64,000 nt of DNA from Zhengitettix transpicula (GCA_037074705.1 CM073592.1:51754129-51818128), one strand, 5' to 3'. Shown: positions 1 through 9,926, counted from the first letter of the stretch. Notes: generated from the letters alone by a model not told the origin. Numbers and translations are program-made.

Positions 1-673
1 TAAAAAAGTATCAAAAAAACATTAAAAAAATTGTCAAACTTAATGTAAATCAATGGATATTCGCTAATGACATTTTGTTCTGGATGTGACTTTAAGTAGA
101 ATTTAAAAATATTTGTAATGGATGACGAAAAAGTTTTAAGTCACGCGATCATAAGCAACTAAGGCATTACATTGGTAGGGCACGGATGTGGATGAAAATA
201 TCAGAATATAGAGGTCAATGAAGAAAAATGTGTTGAAAGGGTTTAAACATCGTCAAAGTGTAAGCTAGGAAGAATATTCTAAGGTAAAAGTAGGCCGAAA
301 CAACTGATATAGGTATCAAACTGTTATCAGATCATTTTTATGTAGAAATATACAAGTCTTCAAGCTTCAATTTAAATGAAATTTTTAAAACTAACGCATA
401 GCAACATTTTATTTACTTTGGTGTATCAGACGCGAGAATCTCAAAGTGATTGGATAGAAACAATATTTACTTTATCATTAATTTTATTCTACAGTATATT
501 GCCACATGGAGTTTAAATTTCTTACCGAACCTTAGTCAACAACCATTTGTTATTACGAACTGATTATATTTCCAATGAACAAAAATCATGCACCTTAAGT
601 GTAACAAAAAATAATAATATCGTTTCTTTTTCGTATACTATTGCCAGACTATGTATTTACAACAATAATGCCA

Positions 674-674
<1 letters not shown>
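1..674. other. AT-rich sequence without a recognisable gene
   Basis: AT-rich DNA with frequent stops in all frames. I see no domain, RNA gene or repeat boundary here. Confidence 0.6.

Positions 675-708
<34 letters not shown>
675..708. repeat. (TA)n microsatellite
   Basis: Uninterrupted TA dinucleotide tract. A short GT tract follows at 768-779. The open frames crossing it encode only IYIY repeats and are not genes. Confidence 0.95.
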
Positions 709-712
<4 letters not shown>

Positions 713-1567
713 CGCTTCTCCTTTTATTTCAAGTCGTCTTATTGTCAGTACAGCAGCTTTACATGTGTGTGTGTGTGTGAGAAAAAATGATAGTCACCGA
801 TGTAGTGTGACAATAATAGTCTTTGGTTAACTAAGCAGTATTATTTACATTACATAGTGGAACGATGAAATGTCATTTTTGGAGGACGCGTATACGCCCA
901 AGCAGAAACAACACTGGGCGTGATAACCAAGGAGCAACAGTAAAAAGTAATTAGCGCCAGTGACTTCTCTGCTCTGCCTCTTACGAATTCCTTTTTATTT
1001 TATTACAAGGTGAGAGGTCAACCACGAAAACCCCACACCTCTTTTATTACATATTTTCAGGACTACTTAGACCAGACTCTCAGATCCGGGTCTCACGACA
1101 ACCCACAAAACCAGACTTCCTAAACTCACGCCCACCCGCATCAAAAGTACAACAATTGTCTTGGTTAAGATAAATTTCCGATTGTTTAATGAAATGGACA
1201 ATCCTAAACCTTGTCTTTCTGGTAAGATAGAAAATATAAGCAGTGCACGCCGAAAAACACGGTGATCACAACCAGTGGTCATCCCACTGTCAATGCTGTC
1301 TCATCCCCCTCTTGTACCTTAATAATTATTTATTATTTTAATGATATTTATCCCAAGATCTTTCATTATGATAGTTGCTATAGAAATATTGTATATGGGA
1401 ATAGGCCAAACGGTAAATGATGAGGTAATACATTGAGCGTGCCTTAGTGAAACATTTTCTTAGATGTGATAGAATTATAATTAAAAGAGCTTTTACCTAT
1501 CTCTTAAATTAATAAGTAATGAAAATTTTACTCAATACAAACAGAATAAAGCAAATTTTACAAGTAT
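709..1567. other. No gene recognised
   Basis: Moderately GC-rich around 950-1300, with a 71-codon minus-strand frame at 1067-1282. That frame resembles no family I know, and I see no splice or promoter context that would support an exon. Confidence 0.5.
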
Positions 1568-1655
1568 AACGTTTCGTCTCACATTGCTGATCCCATCTGA
1601 TCACTACTGAAGAGCAGCTCCTTCTGATGAGATCTTCACTGTAAGACGAAATTTT
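1568..1655. repeat. Inverted pair of decayed hammerhead-like motifs
   Basis: On the plus strand CTGATGA at 1624-1630 is followed by GACGAAAT near 1645-1652. On the minus strand CAGATGG precedes GACGAAACGTT, which ends at 1568. The two halves resemble each other and point outward from a short centre. The plus half has lost the ACGT palindrome after GAAA, and stem II pairs imperfectly in both. I read this as an old copy of the hammerhead-like foldback family seen at 4.3, 7.7, 8.6-10.1 and 21.8 kb. Confidence 0.4.
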
Positions 1656-2411
1656 GTTGTTGTATATTTTTCTGTATTCTGACTCTATTTGGCCAAATTT
1701 TCTTTAATATCTCGAAAAGGATCTGAATGATCGCCAATATAGGACAATAGGTTCAGCGATAAGGCAGCTAGGTAGAACCGGAAGGACACAATGTAAGGAC
1801 GTGAAATTTGGTTTAGGATCAGGTTCTAAACTCTACTAGGTCATAATATAACAGATTTACCTATATATAGTGATATAAATGCTGCAAATTAATCTCGACG
1901 AGATTTCGAGAGAGACTCGTTATTAATATGCGATAAAGCTATGAGATGTTGGCTGTTAGGCCAAGCTCCTACCGATTTTTTTTTCTCTTGTTCTTAAAGG
2001 CGGACAGAGACATAAGTTAGAACTCACTTCCTGTTGTCAGTATTCGCTACGTAGTTAATTGCCGGTTTTCCCAATCAGAGAGGTCGAGCCCTCTTTGGCG
2101 TTGGCTGCAATCCACGCAGCAGAAATAGCCTCGTGATAAGCAACAACAGCTGCACCGACCACGTGAGTTAACGGCGACAAGCAGACAGCTATTAAATAGA
2201 GGAACTCTTAAACACTGCCACCAGATTATGCGTGGGCTTGCTTCCAGAGGGAACAGGAAACGGTTTCTTCGAGTGGTCGAGGCGACAGTGTTACTGGACT
2301 TCGCTGAGTTACTATTCTCGGCTGCTTTGAAATGTTAACTCACGCTGACTTCAGCCATGGAAAAAAAATAATAGGGGAACTATTCCATTTTTTCATTTGC
2401 TCCTTAGTCCT
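1656..2411. other. No gene recognised
   Basis: Mixed AT-rich sequence. The slightly GC-richer stretch 2040-2330 has no frame with recognisable similarity and no repeat match elsewhere in the window. Confidence 0.5.
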
Positions 2412-2740
2412 TATCATCATGATTGGCTCGACAGCCCGGTGTAGGCATTGGTTTTCTTCAGAAGCTCCTGCCATTCCTTTTTATTCATGGTGGCAGTCTG
2501 CCAATTCTTCACACCCAAAGTTCTAATATTCTGGTTCACTCCATCTCCTCTTCTCAGTTGAGGTCGTCCAACTTGACTTGTCACTTCTGGTTAAGTATAA
2601 AATACTTATTTAACAGTCCTGTTGTCATCCATCCTAATTATATGAACTGCCCAGCCTGATCTGCCAATCTTAATATATTTAACAATATCCGGCTCATTAA
2701 ATAATTTATATATTTCTAAATTGTATCTCATGTTCCAGTT
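2412..2740 (-). pseudogene. Non-LTR retrotransposon (LINE) ORF2 C-terminal remnant
   Basis: Read on the minus strand, the translation runs through the conserved tail that follows the reverse transcriptase domain in many arthropod LINEs. An NxEIYKLFNEPDIVKYIKI-like segment is followed by GWAVHIIRMDDNRTVK, a VGRPQLRRGDG segment, and VKNWQTATMNKKEWQELL. Catalytic RT residues lie upstream and are absent, so this is a 5'-truncated copy. At least two in-frame stops interrupt it near the DDNRTVK region, so it is dead. Related tails lie at 29.6, 39.1, 44.3 and 46.7 kb. The exact LINE clade cannot be decided from the tail alone. Confidence 0.8.
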
Positions 2741-2910
2741 ATCTCCCTATTCTATATAAATACGCGCGGGTCCCGATAGTGGCAAGTAACCCAAATTATC
2801 ATCCAAATTCTTCCTAATATGATGAATTAATTAAGCGTATGGTGTATAATTGAAAAAAGAGGGTGATTTCTGGTCCTCGCATCAGAATATAGTTTTTTAT
2901 AGACTACAAT

Positions 2911-2953
2911 TGGGTAATCCGCGTGGTGGCAACTCCCCTTTAATAGCATAGGA
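2911..2953 (-). repeat. Element A, terminal 3' fragment
   Basis: A fragment of about 43 bp matches the 3' end of element A (the GTGGTGGCAACTCCCCTTTA segment through TAGCATAGGA). It lies immediately beside the poly-T of the next, longer copy. Confidence 0.7.
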
Positions 2954-2960
2954 TTGAAAC

Positions 2961-3268
2961 TTTTTTTTTTAGGGCAACAGGCTACATGAGGGTAATCCAC
3001 TTAGGGTAACTCCCCTTTAATAGCATAGGAAGGGATTTGAAAGGGGGGATGCGGAAGGGTAGAGGAAGGTAGCCAAGGGTTACTAGGGCCCTCGGGCTAT
3101 ATTTTAAGGATCCTACCCGGCATTCGCCTAAAGAAATGCAGGTAAAACCCTAGAAAAACCTGCATCAGGTAGGTCGTGCATTGGGTACTTGTCCCACGCC
3201 ATTCCGATAGCGGGAGAGGAGTTTGCTGTGGGGACGCAGCATTCTCTTCTCCGTGCCTCGACCAGTTT
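2961..3268 (-). repeat. Element A: poly(A)-tailed SINE-like retroposon, 5'-truncated copy
   Basis: The copy starts with a T run (2961-2970), which is a poly(A) tail on the minus strand, followed by GGGCAACAGGCTACATGAGG. It continues through a GC-rich body containing GGATCCTACCCGGCATTCGC and stops after GACCAGTTT. Seven or more copies occur in the window, six of them with the tail on the left. The segment around GGCGAATGCCGGGTAGGATCC resembles 3' tails shared between insect SINEs and LINEs. The copy breaks straight into a short spacer and a (TA)n tract. Confidence 0.85.
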
Positions 3269-3273
3269 GTTTC

Positions 3274-3276
<3 letters not shown>

Positions 3277-3344
<68 letters not shown>
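3277..3344. repeat. (TA)n followed by (AG)n microsatellite
   Basis: TA tract at 3277-3320 running directly into an AG tract at 3321-3344, at the truncated end of the element A copy. Confidence 0.95.
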
Positions 3345-4261
3345 TTTTTTAAGCATTTATTCTTTCAAGTTATTTTTATTTTCAGATATATCAGAAATTT
3401 CTGTATTTAGTTACAAAACATTCATTTGACATGTATGTGAAATAAGAATTGTATATTTTTAATCACAAATTTGTAAGAAAACTGTGTCGATTGTAGTGTC
3501 GCATCTTCTTGCACGATCATTGAGCATTGAAATTTCATTGTGACTCTGAAATTCTTATAATTTTGTATTCGATTTTATTATTGTTATTTAATTTTAAAAT
3601 ACTGTAGCTTTCATGTTAAGAATGATAATTTTTGTAGAGGTCTTTTGAGCAAAGCAATTATTGTTTGGTGACGGGAAAATATGAGAGAGGTAAGGGAGAA
3701 CAGGAAGGCATATAACTAAAATCCACATGCCATCGGGCGTGACTGTTATGCAACAAACTCGCTGGTTTACTATTCAACGCTCTTCTCGTCTCGTTCATCT
3801 CTCTCGCTATCTATTGCCTCGCAGCATGACAACAATTTTCGTAACGCATTCATTAACTTACTTTTCAAGTTGCCGTCGAAAGTAAGCAGTTTTTGCTTAG
3901 TTCTTGTTGACTGTAATTGTTTGATGTATTACTGTAATTATTTTTCGAGGTTGTGTGTAGTTGAAGAAAAGAATAGAGACGAACGGTAGGAATACAGAAT
4001 TACCTTCGCTCAAAAAAACCTGTCTGTCTGGTTTATCTGTCTTGTTTCTTGTATCTCTCTGTATTTTAGAAATTGTTTTCTTACTGGTTTTCTCTTTTAT
4101 GTCGTATATCTACTATTTTCCTTCGTTTCTTCTACTATTTTCTCGTCTTTACGAATACATGTAATACCTCTAAAAATAATTAAGAATAATAATAATAACA
4201 ACGTGGCATTTTACACTAAATAAATAAATTGATCACGAGGCAGAAAAAAAATTATTAATCA
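3345..4261. other. No gene recognised
   Basis: AT-rich sequence. A 67-codon frame at 3961-4164 is rich in hydrophobic residues and resembles nothing I know. I treat it as chance. Confidence 0.5.
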
Positions 4262-4352
4262 TATAATTTCTCAACGTTTCGTCTTTAATTTAGGACTGTA
4301 TACCAGAAGATGTATCCCTACTAAATTAAGGACGAAACGCGTAGAAATTATA
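4262..4352. repeat. Short palindromic element with inverted hammerhead-like 3' halves
   Basis: The left arm (about 4264-4293) carries AACGTTTCGTC followed by TTTAATTTAGGA. The right arm (about 4320-4352) carries TACTAAATTAAGGACGAAACG followed by TAGAAATTATAT. The arms pair over most of about 30 bp with a loop of about 26 bp. Each arm ends in the GAAACG half of a hammerhead-like motif, and the CTGATGA halves are degenerate. The pair faces outward, as in the longer foldbacks nearby. Confidence 0.7.
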
Positions 4353-5055
4353 TTTCCATCAATTGCTTGACTAAATTTGTTATCACGTATGTACAGCTTA
4401 TTATTTATTACATGACTTTACCTTACCATTTACGAATCAGATATTTGATGTATGAAGCTTCCGTTTTGCGACTGGAAAGTAATACCACACTGGGTTACCG
4501 TAAGAGGACGGAAAACCCGCTGATGTGAAACCATAAATATTGGTTTCGTGACGATTCAACCAAGTAATTACCCTTCAGCCGAGCTCAACTATTTGTAGCG
4601 TTGTCCATATTTTCCATTCAGCGAACATTGCGGTTAATCTATGGACTGAATCATTACTTAATATTCAAAATGCCTACGTAAAAACTGGTTACCTCAGTCG
4701 TGTGTTACGCATTCCAACTTTCGCGTGAATCTAAATAATTTTTATACGATTTAATTACACGGTCAACGAGGCGTGGAATAAGCTTTTTAACCTTAGCCAG
4801 CGCGTTTGGGCGAACGCTTGACCATACTCATCGTATTTGAGTAATTCAATTTTCGACGATTTGCAATATATATTGTGATGTCTCGAGCATATTCAAGGTC
4901 AAATGTCTAAATAAACGTAATCGGAGAGGGCGCAGCGGGTGGGGTGAAGACCGATTGGGGGATGGGGGGGGGAAATTGCATCTCTACTCCCGCTATGATG
5001 CGATCAATAAAGGAAACAGCGATATCACTCAATCTATTTATAAGATCCGCGCTCT
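4353..5055. other. No gene recognised; G-run patch at 4936-4973
   Basis: Mostly unremarkable. At 4936-4973 four runs of three or more G occur on the plus strand, separated by 1, about 12 and 2 bases. A G-quadruplex is possible, but the long middle loop makes it weak. Confidence 0.4.
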
Positions 5056-5142
5056 GAGTGCAAATATTATCTTAATAAGTACCCTACATATCTGTACAGA
5101 CACTCGTAAACTTTTGCATCACGACAAATCAATATTTCAGAG

Positions 5143-5528
5143 TTTTTTTAGGGCAACAGGCTACATGAGGGTAATCCACGTTGGGCAACTCCCCTTTAAT
5201 AGCATAGGAAGGGATTTGAAGGGGGGATGCGGGAGGGTAGAGGAAGGGCCCCCGGGCTATATTTAAGGATCCTACCCGGCATTCGCCTAAAGAAATTCAG
5301 GGAAAACCCTAGAAAAACCGGCATCAGGTAGGTCGGGCATTGGGTACTTGTCCCACGCCCTTCCGATAGCGGGAGAGGAGTTTGCTGTGGGGACACAGCA
5401 TTCCCTTCTCCGTGCCTCGACCAGTTTAGGAGGCAGCTGGCCGACTATTCCAATGGGAATAGCGGACAACTCTTACCATATGCCCAAGGTCTGTGACCCC
5501 GAAACATACACCTCTCAGAACAGACCAA
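5143..5528 (-). repeat. Element A copy forming the 3' part of a chimeric insertion
   Basis: A poly-T start and the full 3' body are present, extending beyond GACCAGTTTAGGAGGCAGC to the region encoding CSERC on the minus strand. This copy keeps an open minus-strand frame (5287-5469) that is also open in the copies at 56 kb. Its upstream side is fused to a Ty1/copia RT fragment rather than ending at a target duplication. The duplication instead lies outside the copia part. Confidence 0.8.
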
Positions 5529-5529
5529 A

Positions 5530-5637
5530 ATTCTCGTTCGTATTGAGTCAAATCTTGCTACAGGACTAAATAGTTCATCATAGTCAGTACCAGATTTTTG
5601 TGATTTAGCAACTAAGTGGACCTTGTATTTGGTCAAA
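5530..5637 (-). pseudogene. Ty1/copia reverse transcriptase fragment fused to element A
   Basis: The minus-strand frame reads KYKVHLVAKSQ, then GTDYDELFSPVARFDSIRT. This is the start of the Ty1/copia RT domain (the K-x-RLVAKG ... YDETF-PVARFDSIR block). Only about 35 residues are present. The downstream YVDD region is missing. Residues after SIRT belong to element A, so the junction falls near 5529. On the other side is an A run of about 10 (5635-5644) and then the duplicated target. It is a non-functional passenger fragment. Confidence 0.8.
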
Positions 5638-6066
5638 AAAAAAATCTATATTTCAGAATTTTGAAACAAATATAACTAATTTATTTCCTTGAACCCTGGC
5701 GAGACAAAACTTTCCAACGTATTAATTTTTTTTAATTAAAAATCCAGCCACTATCTTATTTTAAGTAGTGCGGAGTAGAATGCCAGCATAAATGGTTTCT
5801 TAACATTTTTAAAGACGGAAACTATTGCGAAATGGCACAATTACGCGGACTGTATATTATATAATATAATTGGTAAGCTACTTATAACAACGGGACATAA
5901 TAAAAAATAATTTTGAGGGCTAATCCTGAGTGCAAATATAATCTTAATAAGTACTCTACATGTCTGTACAGACACTCGAAAACTTTTGCATCTCGACAAA
6001 CCAATATTTCAGAATTTTGAAACAAATGTTTCAACGTGCAATTGTTTTTCTCTAGGCTCTTCTTAG

Positions 6067-6104
6067 CACCTGACGAAAGTTACAAGGGTCCCAGAAACGT
6101 TGTG
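6067..6104 (+). repeat. Hammerhead-like motif (GTGTGGTATTTAT subfamily)
   Basis: CAC (6067-6069), CTGACGA (6070-6076) and GAAACGT (6094-6100), then T and GTG (6102-6104). CAC and GTG can form stem I, ACGT is a palindromic minimal stem III, and T would sit at the cleavage position. The middle segment does not form a convincing stem II, so self-cleavage is doubtful. Similar sequence recurs at 7.9, 25.1, 36.95 and 55.7/56.86 kb. Confidence 0.45.
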
Positions 6105-6388
6105 TGGTATTTATATCACCCTTTTTTTTATCTGTATTGGTTATGTTTCTTATTCGAAATTTATTTTCGTTGTTTAAAAATCCGGCCAAAGGAAGAAGAC
6201 ATCTTATGTTAAGAAGTGCGGAGGCTTTGATTATTAACGCGCTGGAAAGTAGAAAACATTAATAGCAACATTAATTTAAAGACGAAAAATTCTGCGAAAA
6301 GGCACAACTACGCGGACTCTATATTAAATATTAGATTTTGGAAGCTACTTACAACAACGGGACATAATAAAAAATAGTTCTGAGGGCG

Positions 6389-7489
6389 TCCTTTTTTTTC
6401 AAATTATGTGTACTTGAAGGATGCGATCCCAGTTCATGCTTGGCAATAAGTAGTGCAATAACTAGTGTTTTCCCTGAATTTTTTATTACCGTATATAATA
6501 ATACGACTAGACTCAATCGGGAAGTCTCGTAAGACATTGGACGAAAACTTGCGACTGTTTCGTCACTGCGTTACTTACATTACTTTTTTTTTACCTTTGT
6601 CGTGTTCCTTTCCTCTATTAAAACTGATCACCTTACGCTAGTTTGATAGATTCTTTGACATATTACAGTTGGTGAAAATTCAGTGCTAACACTCGTGAGT
6701 ACCAAGGGTGTACAAAAATCAAAACAGGCTCCGAGTGCCGAAATATTAACTTGAAAATTAAAAACGAAGGTGACGTTTAACGGCTATATCGGAGATGGCG
6801 TGATTTTAGAAGGCGTTTCATCAATATTCGTAATTAGGACAACCAGTAGAAGTATTTAGCATGGACGGAAGCGTATTTGGAATAAATTGATTGATACCCG
6901 AATCGGACATAAATTATAGCTGAAGATGTAGATATTTGATCAATGTGTAATAATGTTGGGACATTTGGACGATGAATTTCGAGATGTCGAAGTTAATGCT
7001 AGTAGCCAAACGGGTAATTTTGGGAGCGGTTACATAAATCAGATTAAGGAATGACTTTGTGAGACATGTTTTAGATTTATTGATTCCACTTGTTCTCCAC
7101 AGAGGAAAAAGGAAAAGTCATAAACATCACTACAGACAAAAATGAAGTTGTACGTAAATTAGCTAATGCAAAAAAAGAAGAAAATACATAATTAAGAAAG
7201 TAAAAAATTATAAATGAGGAATAATTTTATTTGAGGAAAAATTAAAAAATAATAACTTTGATAAATTACATAATTCATGAATGTAAAAAAATCTGAACTA
7301 ATGTTAATAGTAATTTAATACAAAATTATTGAATCAACTACAAAAACTGAAGTTCTCATCACTGTCTACTTTACTAATTATCTATATTTCTTTTAACCCT
7401 TTCGTGTTGATTATAATATATTATTTCACTGCACTTCACTGTAAATTAAACTTAGTGTTGAGGGACAAAAACCACACACGATCTAGTAT
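6389..7489. other. No gene recognised
   Basis: AT-rich, with no open frame longer than about 60 codons and no repeat match seen elsewhere in the window. Confidence 0.5.
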
Positions 7490-7499
7490 ATAAAAAAAA

Positions 7500-7700
7500 A
7501 TTATAGGCAGAAGCTTTGGAACCTATTTGGTCATTTTCAACCCTTAAGTTTACTCCTTTTTAAAAACCATATATATCGTGGTTAAAATCGTAAAATAAGG
7601 TTGATAATGACCAAAACCACATCGTGTTTTATACAAGGACTTACCTTAAGGCTAAAATCTTAAAAAATGTTTAAAAAGACCAAATAGGTGGATATCTTCC
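7500..7700. repeat. Degenerate inverted repeat with CCTATTTGGTC arms
   Basis: CCTATTTGGTC at about 7527-7537 recurs inverted at about 7679-7689. On the minus strand the left part reads TTGAAAATGACCAAATAGG and then CCAAAGCTTC. This resembles the motif at 32957-32990, where AGCT rather than ACGT is the palindrome after the GAAA position. I take it as a decayed relative of the foldback family. Confidence 0.35.
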
Positions 7701-7730
7701 TCTTATTAATTTTTGTAACAATATATAGGC

Positions 7731-8001
7731 CTAATAATAAGATAAAATAGCCAAATACAGACAAAAGAAGTGGTGATATAAATACCACGAGATGTTTTTG
7801 GAAACCGTTTTCCTTTTTTTAGGTGCTACGATAACTAAAAAGAGCTTTTGAGTTTGTCAACTGTATTGTGCGGTTGTGTCGCGCTAGGCTCTTTTTTTAG
7901 TTTTCTTAGCACCTGAAGAAAGAAACGAGGTTTTCAGAAACGTTGTGTGGTATTCTTTTGTCTGTATTTGGCTCCTTTATCTTATTATTAATTTTCATAC
8001 C
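7731..8001. repeat. Foldback element with hammerhead-like motifs in both arms
   Basis: The outer ends match as an inverted repeat: TAATAATAAGAT...CCAAATACAGACAAAAG at 7731-7766 against CTTTTGTCTGTATTTGG...ATCTTATTATTA at about 7966-8001. The arms continue inward for about 110 bp with more mismatches and leave a centre of about 40 bp. The right arm holds CAC, CTGAAGA (7913-7919), GAAACGT (7937-7943) and GTG (7945-7947). The left arm holds a degenerate copy facing the other way. The element could fold as one long hairpin. No coding capacity is visible. Confidence 0.7.
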
Positions 8002-8601
8002 AGATGTATAGTTTTCATTTTAATATACTGTGTGTGGTTGTTCTCCCTGAATATTAATATGTGAACAGTCTATATGAATCAAATTAAACTTACTGTACAG
8101 AAGTAAAAACATTACAACTTATGCTCGATAAACAGTTCTCGGTTTTCACACGGGTGTAGCATATTTAAACGCGACGTTTCGACGACTAAAATCTTTTTTC
8201 GCCTAGAAGATGACAGAACAATTACACCAGGAAAGACTTCAATCTTTGATCATTACAACGTATGTCTACTATAATTTTTTTTCATATAATAAAACTAATT
8301 TCTTTGAATTTTTGGTATTCACAAGAACATTTGGTCTTGCATTTCATTTTACAGAAGTTTTTTTAAATTATAAGTTGGACGAAACGTGATGTTCTTTCAT
8401 GTGCAGGGTTTGTATATATCACCTGGTTATCTCTTTCCGTATTTTCTTTTATTTGGCCGTGGTCGAATCTTTTATTCCTTCTCCGACGTCTGTGAATGTT
8501 CACTCCTGTGCGGAACAAATAAACTGGTCGGAATTCCAGGATGTGTCTGACCAAAGATCTGTTTAATTCAGGTGCAAGTTGAAACGACTGATGGAATAAC
8601 T
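8002..8601. other. No gene; one weak GAAACGT half-motif
   Basis: A minus-strand GAAACGT lies at 8174-8180 without a clear CTGATGA partner. The rest is AT-rich with no recognisable content. Confidence 0.4.
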
Positions 8602-8630
8602 TAATACGGCAATTGGGGAAAATATAAATT

Positions 8631-8668
8631 CACGACGTTTCGTCCTTAACGTAGGATTTCATGAGGTG
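8631..8668 (-). repeat. Hammerhead-like motif, unit 1 left
   Basis: The minus strand reads CACCTCATGA, then TCCT/AGGA stem II, then GAAACGTCGTG. The invariant G of CTGATGA is replaced by C here, so this copy should be inactive. Confidence 0.55.
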
Positions 8669-8822
8669 TAGGTTGGAGTAATTTAGGAGTAGGAGTATTA
8701 TAAATAATTTTTATACATGTCATTAATATCTTCCAAAAGAAATTGATATCACATAAATACGTTTTGAGAGAAATACGTTGTTTACAATTTATTTATAACA
8801 CCCCAAGTTCTAAATTGTTCAG

Positions 8823-8857
8823 TTGATGAAGTCCTGAATGATGGATGAAACGTTGTG
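8823..8857 (+). repeat. Hammerhead-like motif, unit 1 right
   Basis: TTGATGA (8823-8829), a TCC/GGA stem II with loop, GAAACGT (8847-8853), T and GTG. The first C of the core is T, and stem I partner bases are weak. Probably inactive. Confidence 0.5.
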
Positions 8858-8937
8858 AAATTATATTTTTATTAACTACAATATTCTCTTTTTATAATGT
8901 TTTCTCAATTTATTGTGAAATTAAAATTGTTTTATTG

Positions 8938-9023
8938 TATATATATATATATATATATATATAATAGCGAACTACAGACATCAATACAAACGAATATAAA
9001 TATCCGAAAAATTTAATTTCACA

Positions 9024-9074
<51 letters not shown>
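8938..9074. repeat. (TA)n tracts flanking an inverted terminal segment
   Basis: TA tracts at 8938-8963 and about 9023-9074 enclose 8963-9027. That enclosed segment is the inverted copy of 9972-10047. Confidence 0.9.
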
Positions 9075-9078
<4 letters not shown>

Positions 9079-9093
9079 GGTAAAGTATAAATT

Positions 9094-9131
9094 CACCACG
9101 TTTCGTCCTTAACGTAGGATTTCATCAGGTG
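9094..9131 (-). ncRNA. Hammerhead-like ribozyme motif, unit 2 left
   Basis: The minus strand reads CACCTGATGA, a TCCT/AGGA stem II with loop ACGTTA, and GAAACGTGGTG. CTGATGA and GAAA cores are intact. One extra A separates CTGATGA from stem II compared with the canonical core. The stem I partner is CAC against GTG after one extra base. Related motifs are known from Penelope-like elements. Activity is not shown. Confidence 0.5.
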
Positions 9132-9312
9132 TAGGTTGGTGTAATTTAGATGTACGAGTATTATAAATAATTTTTATACATGCCAAGTTCTTCCATTAAT
9201 ATCTGCCAAACAAAATTGATGTCACATAAATATGTTTTCAGAGAAATACATTGTTTACAAATTATTTATAACATCCCAAAAATTTGGAAATGTGACAGAA
9301 TTATTTACAATA

Positions 9313-9450
9313 CTCCAAATCCATTGCTACATGGAGAACGAAAAGCTGTTTTTATTTCTATTATTATTAAATTATTTTTAATAAAATTGCCCGTTTACAT
9401 TCTTTTAAACAACAATTGAACTTTTAAGTAACAGTACCAAAACTTATTTG
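9313..9450 (+). repeat. Dispersed block shared with 11447-11571
   Basis: A block running from CATTGCTACATGGAGAACGA to AACAGTACCAAAACTTATTT matches 11447-11571 with few differences and one short indel. It sits inside unit 2 but not unit 3, so it appears inserted or is part of a longer parent element. Confidence 0.75.
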
Positions 9451-9452
9451 TT

Positions 9453-9490
9453 CACCTGGCGAAGTCCTGAATGATGGACGAATCGTTGTC
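9453..9490 (+). repeat. Hammerhead-like motif, unit 2 right (mutated)
   Basis: CACCTGGCGA, a GTCC/GGAC stem II, then GAATCGTTGT. Both the CTGATGA and GAAA cores are mutated, so this copy is dead, although stem II pairs perfectly. Confidence 0.5.
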
Positions 9491-9570
9491 AAATTATATT
9501 TTTATTAACTACAATATTCTCTTTTTATAATGTTTTCTCAATATATTGTGAAATTAAAATTGTTTTATAG

Positions 9571-9576
<6 letters not shown>

Positions 9577-9645
<69 letters not shown>
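9577..9645. repeat. (TA)n then (TG)n microsatellite
   Basis: TA tract at 9577-9617 running into a TG tract at 9617-9645, at the end of unit 2. Confidence 0.95.
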
Positions 9646-9674
9646 TGTGGATCCTATATTTAAGTTACCCCGGT
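9644..9674 (+). repeat. 31-bp direct repeat, left copy
   Basis: GTTGTGGATCCTATATTTAA and the following bases recur at 10185-10215 with two mismatches. The two copies bracket unit 3, 541 bp apart. Confidence 0.8.
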
Positions 9675-9694
9675 AAGTTGGTAAAATACAAATT

Positions 9695-9732
9695 CACGAC
9701 GTTTCGTCCTTAACGTAGGATTTCATCAGGTG
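9695..9732 (-). ncRNA. Hammerhead-like ribozyme motif, unit 3 left
   Basis: The minus strand reads CAC, CTGATGA (9723-9729), stem II TCCT/AGGA with hexaloop, GAAACGT, C and GTG. Stem I can be CAC/GTG, stem III is the palindrome ACGT, and C at the presumed cleavage site is the preferred base. One extra A follows CTGATGA. This is the best-preserved left motif in the array. Minimal palindromic stem III would favour cleavage as a dimer. Confidence 0.55.
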
Positions 9733-9888
9733 TAGTTGGAGTAATTTAGGATTAGGAGTATTATAAATAATTATTATACATGCCAAGTTCTTCCATTAAT
9801 AACTGCCAAACAAAATTGATATCAGAATAATACGTTTTGAAATACATTGTTTACAAATTATTTATAACACCCCAAGTCCTAAATTGTT

Positions 9889-9926
9889 CACCTGATAAAG
9901 ACCTGAATGACGGACGAAACGTTGTG
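9889..9926 (+). ncRNA. Hammerhead-like ribozyme motif, unit 3 right
   Basis: CAC (9889-9891), CTGATAA (9892-9898), a partly pairing stem II (CC/GG core), GAAACGT, T and GTG (9924-9926). The invariant G of CTGATGA is A, which should lower or abolish activity. Confidence 0.5.

Larger units (their letters stand above)
5056..6388. repeat. Two-unit tandem repeat, first unit interrupted by a retroposon
   Basis: The segment at 5056-5142 (CTGAGTGCAAATATTATC onward) recurs at about 5928-6014. The downstream parts also match: a block around ATCCAGCC...GGGACATAATAAAAAATA at about 5740-5920 recurs at about 6180-6380. The first unit is split by the insertion at 5143-5647. The second unit carries an extra block holding a hammerhead-like motif at 6067-6104 that the first unit lacks. 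Confidence 0.7.

Noticed and set aside
3165..3429. Frames with IYIYIY and RERERE runs (also at 547-780, 16883-17135, 35088-35279, 36049-36243, 60630-60875)
   Set aside because: Translations of TA, AG and CA microsatellites.
4936..4973. Possible G-quadruplex
   Set aside because: The middle loop of about 12 nt is long, and nothing else suggests function. Kept only as a note.
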